Shown here: positions 33,776 to 45,187 of the stretch, in pieces | How the letters are laid out: the number at the start of each line of letters is the position of its first letter | Position numbering within the stretch: position 1 is the first letter of the stretch | Source: Polytrichum commune | Lineage: Eukaryota; Streptophyta; Polytrichopsida; Polytrichales; Polytrichaceae | NCBI GenBank assembly: GCA_950295325.1 | Contig: OX485804.1 | Location: 64,636,533-64,700,532 of the forward strand | DNA: 64,000 nucleotides | Reading direction: 5' to 3' | Made by a program: the position numbers and the translations under genes | Notes under the pieces: model-generated | Told to the model about the DNA's origin: nothing | Seen by the model: the letters and a program-made list of their open reading frames with translations, nothing else | The model's database searches: none

Positions 33776-36714
33776 AAGAATATATCCATCAAACAAGTGA
33801 GTTAGTAATGTTCAAATCGATCCTCGGGTAGGTCACTCTATAGGATTTTTGTGCACCACTTGTGGCTGAGGGGAATTTGTGTGGGGAATCTATCTTCACA
33901 ACGTGATTTAAAAGCTCCCTATCAATATTTAACTCTCAAAATGACCTATTTTATTCCACCTTACCATTACTTATTTTGGTAGTTTGTATTCCTTATAGTA
34001 TAAAATAATGATTTGGAAGTATACACATTGGAAAAGTGGCGCAAAAAACCATGGCAAAAAAAAGTCATCATTCATGCATACCATTGCAAAACCATCCAAG
34101 TGCAACACTTCATTGTGACATGGTATGCAACTACAACAACATGAAGCAAATAATTCCCAAAGTTAAACATGAATGGAAAATACAACAAGCAAACTAAGCA
34201 CAATTTAAAAACTACCGCAAGTCCGCAAATTTAGGGTTTAATATTACATTACCATTATACATCACAAAAGAAGGCCTAGGGTGGAAACACGACAAAGTGA
34301 ACTTGTGTTCATAATCACAACAACCACTCCATGGCAGTCTAGCCCCGAGCCACAATGCATTAACAACCTATATATTGCTCTATACTCCCCTTGTTTCGTA
34401 AACCCTAGACAAAAAATACCAAAAAACACCAATCTCGACAAAGTACCAGTATCAAAACCCTATGTGTTGGCAAACAAGAGTGCATGATAAGGAAGACGAT
34501 CCAAAGGAACATTGGAAATTTTCATCCTTTTTGGGCATACAATGTTGCAATTTTCATTCACATATTGTGAAGCATGTGTGCAAAACCAAGCCTACTTGAC
34601 ATAAATTCTAAGATCCTTATCTTGAACCCCTATATTATCAATAAAACTTTCAATGGTTCGCATTTTAAGTCTATCTACCTTAGGTGTAATGGAATTATAC
34701 ATTTTTTATGGTCCCTAGGTGATGTGGAAGTCTTTGATACTTTTATGTCAAATGGATTTAATCCTCCGTATATTAGTCCACATATCGTTCTTAAATGCAC
34801 TAAGTGACCTACCCATGACCTGATCATTTCAATAGGCAATTAGTGTTAGGTGAGGGAGTTGCAGGAGCTAAAGCCACCTCACATATTTTGTCAATGAAAA
34901 ATTTGGGAACTAAACTAAAACTCTCCGTCACAATAATAATAGCACATTTAAATAAATCAACAGATTAGCAACACAATATGCACTCTTCATACTAGTCCAC
35001 AAAAGAAGACTAGAAAATAAACAAATTATTGCAAACCTCCAGAACCCACCATGGACCAAACCATCCACGACTTAAACACCATAATTCAAATCCTCCAACT
35101 TAGCAAATAAGTAATGTGCATCCCGCTACCAAACACCCATATCCCATTGCAAAACAACACAAGAATAAAATATTGGTAATGGTACAACCCATTTTTGCTC
35201 AACTAGCAATTGGTCAAGGATAGACCAGTACTTGACACACATTTCTTGCCTACATTCACATTTACCAAAACCAAGTCATTTCACACCCATGTCCACTCAT
35301 ACGAGTTCCCAAAAAATTGAACTCTGACCATATATAAGGCACAAAACACTCACTCCCAACCAATATGAAGCCGCCGCCCCGGTGTCCATCCTCTCCCAAA
35401 ATACACTTTATATCCTACTCCCCAACACCAATATGCCCTTGGGACAAATATTCACCCACAACAGTTACAAACTACCGGTCATTATTAATGGTTATTGGTT
35501 ATTAATATAATGTCTACTCCATGCAAAGGGTGATATAATTCTACACCCAAAGCCATTGTCCTTTGGGACGTGGCCGCAAATGTTTTGTGAACATACACTT
35601 TATTCACTTTGACCTCCATAAAAGAGATCGAAGTTATTATTATTATTATTATGTAGAGGGGAGACCATTATTGTTGAGAAGTGGAAGAAACAAGCCTTCT
35701 CATTGGTGGGGATCTCATGATATCAACTGGTCTAAAGTGAAAATTGGTTGATTTTGATTGGATATCAATCTTATTTGTTCACTCAAGTCCACTTTACACT
35801 TGACCCTCAACATGTCTTGCAACGCCGTTTAGATGGCACTAGATATAATGACTATGGAAAAACTCTCATTGATTTTTGGCAAGTCAAAATTACATGCGTA
35901 TTCATGAAAGTCGCTTAAGAATGTCAAGAGTTTGAGCTATCCTTTTTGTGGACCCCAAGTCTATGGACTTTCAAAAATTCTTACACTTGTCATTCTTTCT
36001 TTCACTTCCTTTTCTCCCAATGATATCTCCCAATGGATTTTTCAAACTTTCAAGTGTTTGATTCAAGCTCTCCATATTTTGAGTTATGGATGAAATTTGC
36101 AAATCCAAATATTGGACTCCGACAAGTTGCAAGTTCAAGCTCCATAGTAGCATCATTCAACAACGACGAGTGATGATGTGGGCCCAAATAATGATGGAAG
36201 ATTCTCCGGTCAAACAATGATAGGAAATCTCTAGGAATGATATGGGATTGCCATGGGAAGGAAACATTTGCTAAGCTACTTACCAAAATTTGTTAGAATG
36301 GAGGAAAAACAAGATTGTTGAGCCTCTTGGTTGCAATAATATGTGGGATCATGCATCGTGTGAGCATGATTCTCCTTTAATCCATGATATACCATTTGTG
36401 GAGAGCACTCAACTTGTGTATTGTAGAGTTTCGACAAGCAATCAAATTTTATCAAAAAAATTAAATTATAATCTCTTTCTTTGGAAAGAAACCATCATCT
36501 ACCTTCTTAGTAATGTTACGAACATGGAAACTAAAAACAAATACACGGTTTCTCTATGTATGTTGTCATAGGTCATCATGATGATAAAGTCATTGCTTTT
36601 GAATTAGGGAGACCTAATATTTTCGTATGAAAAATATTATGTTTCAACTCAAGCTCTAGTAGTGTGTGTAAGGGGGTGTAAAAGTTCACAAGAGCACTTT
36701 AAGCTAGACGTGTC
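33776..36714. other. Intergenic DNA, partly A/C-rich
   Basis: I see no gene. Around 34900-35560 the plus strand is rich in A and C, like the LINE relic at 47100-48930, but I found no retroelement motif. A TTA run lies at 35635-35652. Minus-strand open frames at 35971-36286 are short and unrecognised. Confidence 0.4.
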
Positions 36715-37050
36715 TTAAAATGGTTATTTTTTTCGATTAGCCTATTTCTCTAGGATAAGAAACATGTGGTCAACACAAGATGGGTAGCACATCCTTACCA
36801 AACGTAATGCTCACTTTCCTCATAATTTTTGGAGCTCATGTGAATATCTTATTCATCATCAAAGTGAAAACCCTCGTGCTCATTAATTGGCCACAACCCC
36901 CCGGGGCCCCCCAAATTATGTTGACTATTGAGCCTAGAGTAATTATCATATTTTGAGCACGTAGTCCAATGTAACACATGTCATTTTGGTACATGTTCTC
37001 GGAGTTAGCCACATACCACTCAAATATAAGTGTCTAAGGAAAATAAGTAA
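36715..37050. repeat. Dispersed family E repeat
   Basis: It is collinear with 17180-17530: CCTCATAATTTTTGGAGCTC, GAATATCTTATTCATCATCA, AAATTATGTTGACTATTGAG and ATCATATTTTGAGCAC. Its last third recurs alone at about 37500-37620 and 45810-45930 (TTGAGCACATA, CCAATCTCAT, GTAACACATG). Ends are undefined and no coding remnant is seen. Confidence 0.65.
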
Positions 37051-37283
37051 CCAAAATAGGCACATCTATATAAAACACAATGAGGTGGCCCTAAAGGATA
37101 CACTTAAATTTGTGGCAATTGAGAAAGCCATGTGGTCTTGTTGTGTGCATATTCAACTCCACGTACAAATTGGACCGCTCGATCAAATCAATAATTATCT
37201 CACACTGCTTGACAATCATGAATCATGAAGATTATAGTTTCAAGCTCTATAATTGAAATTCAGATGCGATAGTCACAAGAAGT

Positions 37284-37288
<5 letters not shown>

Positions 37289-37360
<72 letters not shown>
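37289..37360. repeat. Compound microsatellite (CT)n(CA)n
   Basis: About 21 CT units (37289-37330) run directly into about 15 CA units (37331-37360). A separate GCT trinucleotide run of about eight units lies at about 37771-37794. Confidence 0.95.
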
Positions 37361-37362
<2 letters not shown>

Positions 37363-38052
37363 TATGAATATGAAACTATTGCCACGTGTCATTGGACTAT
37401 CTATAAATCCACCATATTGGTAGATTTGCATACGTATTTTACCGATACAAGTTGATCGTCTATCTTCAAATGACCACATATTGACCCTCCCAATTACGTT
37501 CACGACGTCTATATTTTGAGCACATAGTCCAATCTCATCGTAACACGTGTCATATATATATATAAAAAGTTGCGTTCTCGATCACAACCCCTTACATACC
37601 CACTTAAATATAGGTCTACGATATGATTAAGAAGAGCCTCCGCACAAGGGCTCGTGTAGCTACCTCAGTAAAAAAAAGTCGCCCATAGCCTTGAGGGTAC
37701 AAAAGTGAAGGTGAACAAGTACATGAAACCTGGGATTCATCTGCCGCACATACACCTCCATTCACAAACTTGCTGCTGCTGCTGCTGCTGCTGAGATAAT
37801 GGCATGATTGTTGGTCCGCAAGCTCATCATGCAAACAGGCGCACCTCACCTACACTTCTTCTTTCTAACTTCACCATTTCTAGTGCACATCATTCTATGG
37901 TCCTCCTACAACTTATTACCTCGCCTACGCTCGTCAGTGCTGTTAGGGTTGCCCCGTGCCACTTTTAATCGACAACGCACGTTATTTTTAATTTTCACCG
38001 TAGTGAATTCTTTAAATAGTTGATGTGGTGAATACCCATACTCTATTGGTAT

Positions 38053-38205
38053 TTTTTTTGAACACAAGAGGTGCTTGACCACCTGGCTAGTTTTCCTGTC
38101 AAGTAGAGAGACGATTTCACAGCCGGGAATCGAACCGTCAACCACTCCGTTCGGTTTGGGTACCTCTCCACTATCGTTATGGTGGTTTAGGGTCATCTCG
38201 GACCA
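38053..38205 (-). mobile_element. tRNA-derived SINE, copy 1, with target duplication
   Basis: Read on the minus strand, the head contains an exact polymerase III A box (TAGTGGAGAGG) and an exact B box (GGTTCGATTCC, complement of about 38126-38136). About 50 bases of tRNA-unrelated body follow, then a tail of eight A. It is bounded by ATACTCTATTGGTAT (38038-38052) and ATACTCTACCGGTAT (38206-38220), a 15-bp target-site duplication with two differences. That combination is diagnostic of an inserted SINE. No protein is encoded. Confidence 0.88.
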
Positions 38206-38298
38206 ATACTCTACCGGTATCAAACATAATGAGCCTTCTACGCTCAAGTTGCAACTTGGAGTATGAAGGATCACACATTTTCATCCATAGTGCAGTAC
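38196..38298. repeat. Segment duplicated at 38716-38817
   Basis: The roughly 100 bp joining the two SINEs (including GAGCCTTCTACGCTCAAG, TTGCAACTTGGAGTATG and CATCCATAGTGCAGTAC) is repeated almost exactly at 38716-38817 in direct orientation. The duplicated block includes the terminal bases of the SINE head (CTCGGACCAATACTCTAC). Confidence 0.85.
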
Positions 38299-38305
38299 GA
38301 GTATG

Positions 38306-38467
38306 AAGGAACACAGGAGGTGCTTGACCACCGGGTTGGTTTTCCTGTCAAGTAGAGAGACGATTTCACGGCCGGGAATCGAATCGCTGACCACTATGTT
38401 CGGTTGGGGTACCTCTCCACTATCGTTATGGTGGTTTAGGGTCATCTCGGACCAATACTTGTGAGCC
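38306..38467 (-). mobile_element. tRNA-derived SINE, copy 2
   Basis: About 90% identical by eye to copy 1 and in the same orientation. The A box TAGTGGAGAGG is intact. The B box has GATTCGATTCC, one change from consensus. There is no A tail or clear target duplication, so it may have arisen by local duplication rather than a second insertion. Confidence 0.8.
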
Positions 38468-38819
38468 CAATATTGTGCCCACATGTCAACTTAACATTAA
38501 AATTTTATAAAAGACTTCAGTGTTTGTGGTTGCTAGTGTCATCAATGCGATAACAAGCATGAGGCATCAAAGTTTAGATATGGTTCGTACTAGCTTAGAT
38601 TTAGTCAAGTAAGTAAGTGGGTTGAGACATTAAGGACTTAAATTATTAAAAGAAAACAAACAAGTTAAGTAAATTGTTTGATTTAGGCTAGGTCCTTGTT
38701 CGTTAGGCTTGAGGCTCGGACCAATACTCTACGGGTATCGAACATAATGAGCCTTCTACGCTCAAGTTGCAACTTGGAGTATGAAGGATCACACATTTTC
38801 ATCCATAGTGCAGTACGGG

Positions 38820-39867
38820 TTTTCCATATACGTGTCTTGTGTTACTTATTAAAAAAATGATCCTATCATAAGCTAATGCCATCTTTTGAGCATCCAATGA
38901 TATTACATATATTAGGGGCTATGGTAGAGTGAAAGTTATTGTAATATTTATCTCAAATGTGTTAATTGGACCTTGTTTTTTTTAAAATAAAATATATCAT
39001 GTCATATTCTAACGGAATGAAGTGCATGTATCAATGTAGAAGCCAACAAAAAGAGTATTCTTCTAATGGTCGTTAGTTCATTTAACCATGTGATCTACGA
39101 TGAGGAATTGCCACTTCTAGGTGGACTTTAACATACATGTTAATAGGTGTCCACAGTGAGTAAAGAAATGACTCCCCAAGTAGGTTAGCCGTTGCAACAA
39201 TTACATGCTTGAGAAGCAAGCTAGTTTGTGCACACCTTAGGCTTCGTTTTTCCCTGTTTTTAAAACCTTCAAAACCCATGTATGCTCATCGTACACCCCA
39301 CCATCCTCCTCCCCGCCACTAACCCCATTTTTTAGTCATTATTGAAATCATAAAGTCCTATGACGAAAGATGACAATCGCCCATAGACGAAAGAGACTCT
39401 TCATTCATGCTTGCTTCCCCATGAGAAACCAATTTTCTTGTTATTATTAATAATATTATATCAACAATTTTTAAAGAAAGAGGGCGGGGGCTTCTCTTTG
39501 GCTATAGCGCACGCATCACAAGTTTGCAATTACCTAAATACATACTTTATTTTCATCATCATGGGCAAGAATACCAATGCTAATGAACCAAGTTCCAATA
39601 AGAGGTGGTAAATGGTATATAGATAGGCAATAGAATCCGTGGCAACCATGTGAAAACCTACCCCTCATAAGTTTAAGGTTGATTTATCCTTTGATACGAG
39701 AATACTTAAATCAAGTCATTGAAACTAAATCCATTGTTGAATGAGCTTCAAAAGGATAATACCAATGTTTCCCAAAAGTTCGACCTTCAACTTACATGGA
39801 TATCACGGATCTTTGGCATGTAGATGGGTAGGTGCACCAAATTAGGTCTATCAAGGGATGAAGGTTT
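38820..39867. other. AT-rich intergenic DNA
   Basis: No gene is supported. The minus-strand open frame at 39082-39279 is short and unrecognised. Confidence 0.4.
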
Positions 39868-40886
39868 GTGACACTTATCATGCCAAAGGGTAAAAACACA
39901 CATAAATTATTGTACGCTTAGGGATATATATTGAGAGCTAAATTGACCCATAGATTGAGTTTAGAGACCCCAACTTAATCTCGTGGGACCCAAATAGAAT
40001 AAATCGACATCAAACTTGGAAGGGGCAAGTGTTTTTGCCACGCCCTCCATGGCATGTGTCTTTGAACCAAAATCAAATACTAAGAAATGCGGTGGAGGAT
40101 GTGTAACATTTAAATTTGTAGCCATACTTGACACCCATCACGGCACCTAACATTTCGTGACACTTATCATGATAGAGGGTGAAAAACACATAGAATTGTG
40201 TACACATTAGGGATATATATTGAAAACCAAATCACTATTGGAGAATTATGATTGAAAAACATCGGCAGAAAGCTATGCATTTTCTTATTTTGGGTCTTTG
40301 CATCAAATTAGTGACGTGTGCTTCACAATATAACCAACTACATTCGGGCAATGTATTCATTTGAATGTCGTTGTCTATAAATAGCAAGTTTAAGGTGAAG
40401 GAGCATTGGCCCTTAAAGTGGATTCAAAGGGCCCGAGTGGAATGTGTGGAACCCGCATGTAACACATTAACAACAAACTTGGAAGGGGACAATTTTTTGC
40501 CGCACCTTCCACGGTAGGTGTCTTTGAACTGAAATTGTATATCAAGAATGTGGTGTGGGGTACGTAACAATCAAATTTACAGTTGTACTTGACACCTATC
40601 ATGGTGGAAGGTGCAAACACATAGAACTATGTACAACTTGGGGATAATATACACTGAAAACCAAATTGACCCCTAAATTGGTTTCAAAGGCGTGAAGTGT
40701 ATATTGTGGGACCCAATTGGAATAAGTTACGAACAAACTTGGAAGGGGACAAATTTTTGTTGCACTCTCCATAGTAGGTGTCTTTGAACCGGAATTGTAT
40801 ATCAAGAATGTGGTGTAGGGTATGTAACAATCAAAATTCCAGCCATACTTGATACCTATCATGGTGGAGGGTGAAAACACATAGCA
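39868..40886. repeat. Tandem array of roughly 270-bp units
   Basis: About three and a half diverged copies share GACACTTATCATG-type starts, AGGGATATATATTGA, GACCC(C)TAAATTGG, AACTTGGAAGGGG, TGTCTTTGAACC and AAGAATGTGGTGT. The unit starting near 40159 is interrupted at about 40254-40410 by unrelated DNA. A fifth, older copy lies at 41590-41883. Minus-strand open frames in each unit give similar peptides because the units are homologous; internal stops in two units argue against coding. Confidence 0.8.
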
Positions 40887-41686
40887 TTAAGGTAGATGAG
40901 GCTAATTCAATTAGTTTCCTTACTCATACACATGTTTTTGGCTCCAAATTGGCTGTACAATCACTTTAATTTGGTGCGTGAGTAATGCATGGTGATTTAG
41001 CCACCGCTTTGGGTTAGTTACCTTCTCAAAAGTCAAACTACCCCCCACCATCCTCCATGTGGAGTGCTATCTACCGAGCTATGACACGCTTGATATTTGT
41101 GCCCGAGGTGGGCAAATTAGGAGGCGGCAACTTGGGCAAATTAGGAGGTGGCATATGCCTATGAGGTGCCAACCAACTTGTATTGTGGGTATTCTACAAT
41201 GAAAAAGAAAAAAATTCCGGCGACATTTTATCTTAGAGACGTGACACTTTAAAGACATGCCAATATTTACATTAAACTTGGTTTTCATTGGCAAATGACC
41301 CATGTAGAATCTACTAACGATAAAACACCCCCCCCCCCCCCCCCACCCCTACAACACCACATTGGGAAGTATAAAATCTTTGATTCCAGAGCCTAGATCA
41401 ACACCTTCCTCAACTTTGATTTCAGCGATCTCAAATTCTTTGGTCCCGATCCGCAACCGCTAACATGCTCGAGCTTCTAATGCTCGTCGCCATTGACTGG
41501 ATGGTTCCACCAAAAGACCTGGAGGTGTCGTCCACATTAGCCTCATCCACCTTATGTGCAACCCGGGGATTCAAACCGACAACCAAACTGACCCCTAAAC
41601 CAGGTTTAGAGATCTTGAGTGAATTTTGTGGGACCCGAAATTAAGAACAAACTTGGCAGGGAGCAAGTTTTGCCGCACCCTCCACG

Positions 41687-41788
41687 TAGCTGGGGCGAAC
41701 CAACCCGTACACTGGTTCCTTGCAGGCAAGGGTTTAAACATCCAACAAAGAAACGAACAAGTGTATGGGTAGTTGGTTTCCCCCAAAT
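41687..41788. mobile_element. 102-bp Mutator-like MITE with 9-bp target duplication
   Basis: The insertion splits a tandem-repeat unit. CCCTCCACG stands on both sides (41678-41686 and 41789-41797), an exact 9-bp duplication as made by Mutator-family transposases. Left end TAGCTGGGGCGAACCAAC and right end (other strand) ATTTGGGGGAAACCAAC continue as CCGTACACTGG and ACCCATACACTTG, so the terminal repeats fill more than half of the element. The uninterrupted form is visible at 40500 and 40768. A solo end lies near 9030. Confidence 0.85.
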
Positions 41789-41888
41789 CCCTCCACGGTA
41801 GGCATCTTTGAACCGGAGCCGTATACCAAGAATGCGGTGTAGGGTAACTTATGTAACAGTTAAGAGTTGAGGTTGCAGCCATACTTTT

Positions 41889-42248
41889 TTTTATTGTAAG
41901 GTAAAGGAAGAAGGTAACTTAACTCCTGCTGGATCCATACAGACCCCGTGACATTCAAATCTTGGAAGATGGAGGCCGGCTGATATGATAATACTACTTT
42001 CAATAAGGTGTAAGTTTCATGACAGGCCTGGATGGTGATGATGCGCTAGTGTGTCTTCGTACAGGAGCCTGGTTCTCAGCTAAGCTATATATATAGGACA
42101 CGTGCTGCTCGACTCGTTCAAATGCCTTCCAAGTACTCTCATTGACAAACTCGCAAAAAATAGATTTAAAAAATAAAATAAAATGATATTAGAATAGGAT
42201 GAAAGAGAATCATATGCATGTCTTATAAGATGATCATTAGATTACTAA
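41889..42248. other. Intergenic DNA
   Basis: No gene seen. A TATA run lies near 42090 and an A-rich tract at 42160-42185. Confidence 0.4.
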
Positions 42249-42766
42249 GGGCCGCTTTACACCTAGAGGCTGGGCCAGTTCGGTGTGTGAGAGGCTTGAA
42301 ATCCTCACTTGTGATTGGTCGAAAGGTTGAAATCGGCCCCGACCCCTTTGCACCTAGAGGCTGGGCTGATTTGGTGGTATGATTTTTTTAATCAAAAAGT
42401 GCATGGTATGACACAGCCCGAGCTCGTTGAATTGGGTGCACCCAGAATGGAAGGCCAATGTCAAATTTCAGTTATAAAAACTGTTTTTTTAGTAAGATAT
42501 GATTTTTCCAACGAACCATGTCCATTGGATTATGTGGAAATATGAACGGCTCTATGCTAGATTATGCTAGATCCGTCGGATTATGCTAGATTTATTGAAT
42601 CGGCCTAGCTTCTTGGCCTCAAGGCCTTTACATATGGGAAAATTGGTCCCCATTGTAATCTTATTATAATGTGTAGTTGAGGCCGGCCTCCAACCCAAAA
42701 GGGGTTGAAGTTTCATGCAATCGGCCTCAAGGGGAATCGGCCCGGCCTCTAGGTGTAAAGCGGCCC
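42249..42766. mobile_element. Family B-type Tourist-like MITE, divergent ends
   Basis: Flanked by TAA on both sides (42246-42248, 42767-42769). Starts GGGCCGCTTTACACCTAGAG and ends CTCTAGGTGTAAAGCGGCCC. 518 bp. The left arm repeats a CACCTAGAGGCTGGGC block (42258-42276 and 42350-42367). A 76-codon open frame inside (42315-42545) has no recognisable domain. Confidence 0.88.
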
Positions 42767-42769
42767 TAA

Positions 42770-43205
42770 CTAAGATACTCCAAGTTGAACCCTACATTTG
42801 GTGATAAAAAAATCCTCTCCCTATAGACAATTTAGTGACAAGCATTGCAACCCCAAATATAATACACAAGTTGAGCCCGAACATGTCAAGTCCACAAATA
42901 CTAAGGGAAATATTTGTAAGGATTCTTGGCCTCACAACTCCTAACTTGTCATTTGAGTAATTGTGTAGCTGTGTGTGTGTAACATACCTCTCTTTTGACA
43001 GTTTCAAATAACATGTTGTGTTCTCTTTCTGTATTTCTTAATGCAACAATATTGTGAGCTTCCGAACCGGAGAGGTGTAAGGTTGTTGGTTTTGCATCAT
43101 TTGTAATAGTGGTCTCACCTACGACACCCACATATTCATAGCGGTTGAATTCATGGAATATACTGCCACATATGGTGTTTAATAAATTAGCATGGGACAA
43201 ACTAA
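42770..43205. other. Spacer between two family B MITEs
   Basis: AT-rich, with minus-strand open frames that run into the neighbouring MITE and have no recognised domain. No gene is supported. Confidence 0.4.
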
Positions 43206-43703
43206 GGGCCACTTCACACACGAGCCAGGAGCCATGACCATGAAATTGTGAGAGCCCAAAAGAAAGTGTCCAAAGGCCGTCCCAACACACCTCCAACATC
43301 ATGTAGTGTGGTCACGGACTCTCAAGTGTAGTGTGAAGCCATATGTGACTGGGCCCTCAACCAAATGCTATTTCAATGAATTTCTATTCATGTGGGTCCT
43401 CACACATGATAAATTATAATAAATGAACAAATGTGAGCGTTCAGAGTGTCATGGTTTCCCGGTTTTGTGTTAGGTCTACCTCCAAGAGGTGGTTTTCGAA
43501 AATAGTCCAAATGACCATGAAACATGATCCATTCGATGCCATGTAAGAGTCCATGTAGACTTTACATCCATCGTGCATTCACCTACTCCGTTGGTCCCTC
43601 GAGTGTAGTGTGAAGCGAACTTGGACCGGCTCCACCTTTTCCACCAATGAGAGTGCTTGAAGTGAAGTGGTCGCGGGCTATCATCTTGTGTGTGAAGTGG
43701 CCC
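43206..43703. mobile_element. Family B Tourist-like MITE, full-length reverse copy
   Basis: Flanked by exact TAA duplications (43203-43205, 43704-43706). Starts GGGCCACTTCACACACGAGC and ends TTGTGTGTGAAGTGGCCC. It is the reverse-orientation partner of 27247-27754, alignable along all of its 498 bp. Each copy has its own clean target duplication, so these are separate insertions. Confidence 0.9.
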
Positions 43704-44106
43704 TAATTGCACATAAGGCGTGTGGGTGTTATCCGGTTCGTTTTTCATGCTCTCCAACTTCTACTAATTAGACTTACACAACGAACTTGTGCTATATTAG
43801 CAAATCTATGATGAAGCATCAACAATATATCAATCCTACCCTTATTAAGTTATCCTTATCAAAAGTGCATGTTTGTTTATTCCTTAACCAAACACAATAC
43901 ATTCATTATTGAGTGTGGAATGGAATAATAAATGAGTGCTGAAAACGCAGTCCAATCTCTTTTGATCATGTGTGTTTGTGGTGTTTGTTCTTTGATCCTC
44001 CACGAACGACACACCAATCAAGTAACTTATGATAGGTGATTATAACTTATTAAGAAAAGTAATTGAATAACACACTCACACACGTAATCAATGCAAGTTT
44101 ACATAC

Positions 44107-44251
44107 CTGTTTCAGGAGGTTGATGGCAGGCCTTTTCTGCACCAACAAAAAACTACTTTTCCTCATGAAGAGAGCACTTTACTTACATCCGAAAGACTAA
44201 AGCCACAGCTTGCCAGAGTCCATGCTATGGCAGCAGAAGAAGCCCTGAACT
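44107..44251 (-). pseudogene. Isolated exon-like fragment with splice donor
   Basis: On the minus strand, two open segments have protein-like composition: EFRASSAAIAWTLASCGFSL and then SDVSKVL. After an apparent one-base shift, MRKSSFLLVQKRPAINLLKQ follows. The second ends at a perfect donor, CAG|GTATGT (GT at 44105-44106). The pattern of hydrophobic helices with KR-P-I-LL loosely recalls mTERF-type repeats, but I cannot confirm this. No neighbouring exons are visible, so it is at most a gene fragment. Confidence 0.3.
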
Positions 44252-44302
44252 CATCATCATCATAATAATAATAACGATAAAATAAGAGTCCAATGTATGT
44301 GA

Positions 44303-44930
44303 GGGCCACTTTAGGGCAACTTCACGTACGAGAGATTGAGGGCCCGTGACCATTGCATTCTAAGATCTCTCATTGGTCGAAAAGGCTACGACTGTCCAAG
44401 TTCACTTCACACTAGAATGTGAAGGCCTAAGGGTCCAAAGAATATTTCATGGATGAAAAGTCTACATGGATACCTACATGACAAACTGTGGATAATGTTT
44501 CATGGTTTGTCGGAATTTGTGCCAAGCCCATCTCCAAGAGGTAGGCCTGGCGCAAATTATGGTAGATCATGTCATAGTCAAGGGCCTTAGATAATTGCTA
44601 CGGCCTTTGGAACAGAGTCCAGTGCCCTCACATTTACATGGTTGTGGCCCTTGGCTCGTGTGTGAAGTGGCCCTCACACTAAAGCTTGAGGTCCTTTGAG
44701 TCCCGTGACATACAAATTATGTGATTGGTCGTGAAGCCATGGCCGGTCCTAGTTCACTTACACTAGAACCTAAGGGCCTAAGGGACAAAAGAAATATGAA
44801 TGGATGAAAACCCTTTATGGCATCCTACATGGCACCAAGTGGGTAATGTTTCATGGTCCACTAGATATTGCATTAGGCCCATCGAAAAGAGGTGGGTTTG
44901 GCACAAAACTAGGGGTTGCGAAAAGCAAAG
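44303..44930. mobile_element. Family B relative interrupted by a family B MITE
   Basis: GGGCCACT (44303-44310) is separated from CACTAAAGCTTGAGG (from 44677) by the inserted element at 44314-44673. Joined, the two parts read as the family terminal repeat GGGCCACT-TCA-CAC. The right part continues with the same sequence as 24818-25080. Its own right end was not found. Confidence 0.7.
44314..44673. mobile_element. Family B MITE nested in a family B terminal repeat
   Basis: Starts GGGCAACTTCACGTACGAG and ends GGCTCGTGTGTGAAGTGGCCC-like sequence. Flanked by TTA (44311-44313) and TCA (44674-44676), a one-base-diverged 3-bp duplication. Length 360 bp. It lies inside the ACTTCAC motif of the outer element's end. 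Non-coding. Confidence 0.82.
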
Positions 44931-45062
44931 AAAAGCTAGGAGGGTTTGCAAAGTTAAATGATTGCCATGCCATCCTAGTTTAAGGTTCCAACATTGTATT
45001 AATCTTAAGGGTTGAATCTACATGTTTGGATATTTTTATAACCAAAAAAAACCAAGTAGAAG

Positions 45063-45099
45063 AGGAGCATGTGTGTGTGTGTGTGTGTGTGTGTGTAAA
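45063..45099. repeat. GT microsatellite
   Basis: About 14 GT units at 45071-45098 in AT-rich DNA. The short open frame through it encodes only a Cys/Val run and is not a gene. Confidence 0.9.
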
Positions 45100-45187
45100 G
45101 CAAGCATGGCTAATTTGGTTACTTGTCTTCAATGGACGCTACAATTGAGTGGTGCGTGGTCAGGTGTGGATCTAAGAGTATACACCG

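Noticed and set aside
35000-35560. A second LINE, suggested by A/C-rich plus strand
   Set aside because: Composition is similar to 47100-48930, but no RNase H or reverse transcriptase motif could be read.
37289-37360. Promoter-like CT tract
   Set aside because: It is a simple compound microsatellite with no adjacent gene.
38095-38180. A tRNA gene suggested by the exact B box
   Set aside because: No acceptor stem or cloverleaf follows; the A tail, target duplication and second copy identify a SINE.
40390-40880. Minus-strand open frames with similar peptides in consecutive units
   Set aside because: The similarity follows from the tandem repeat itself; other units have stops in the same frame.
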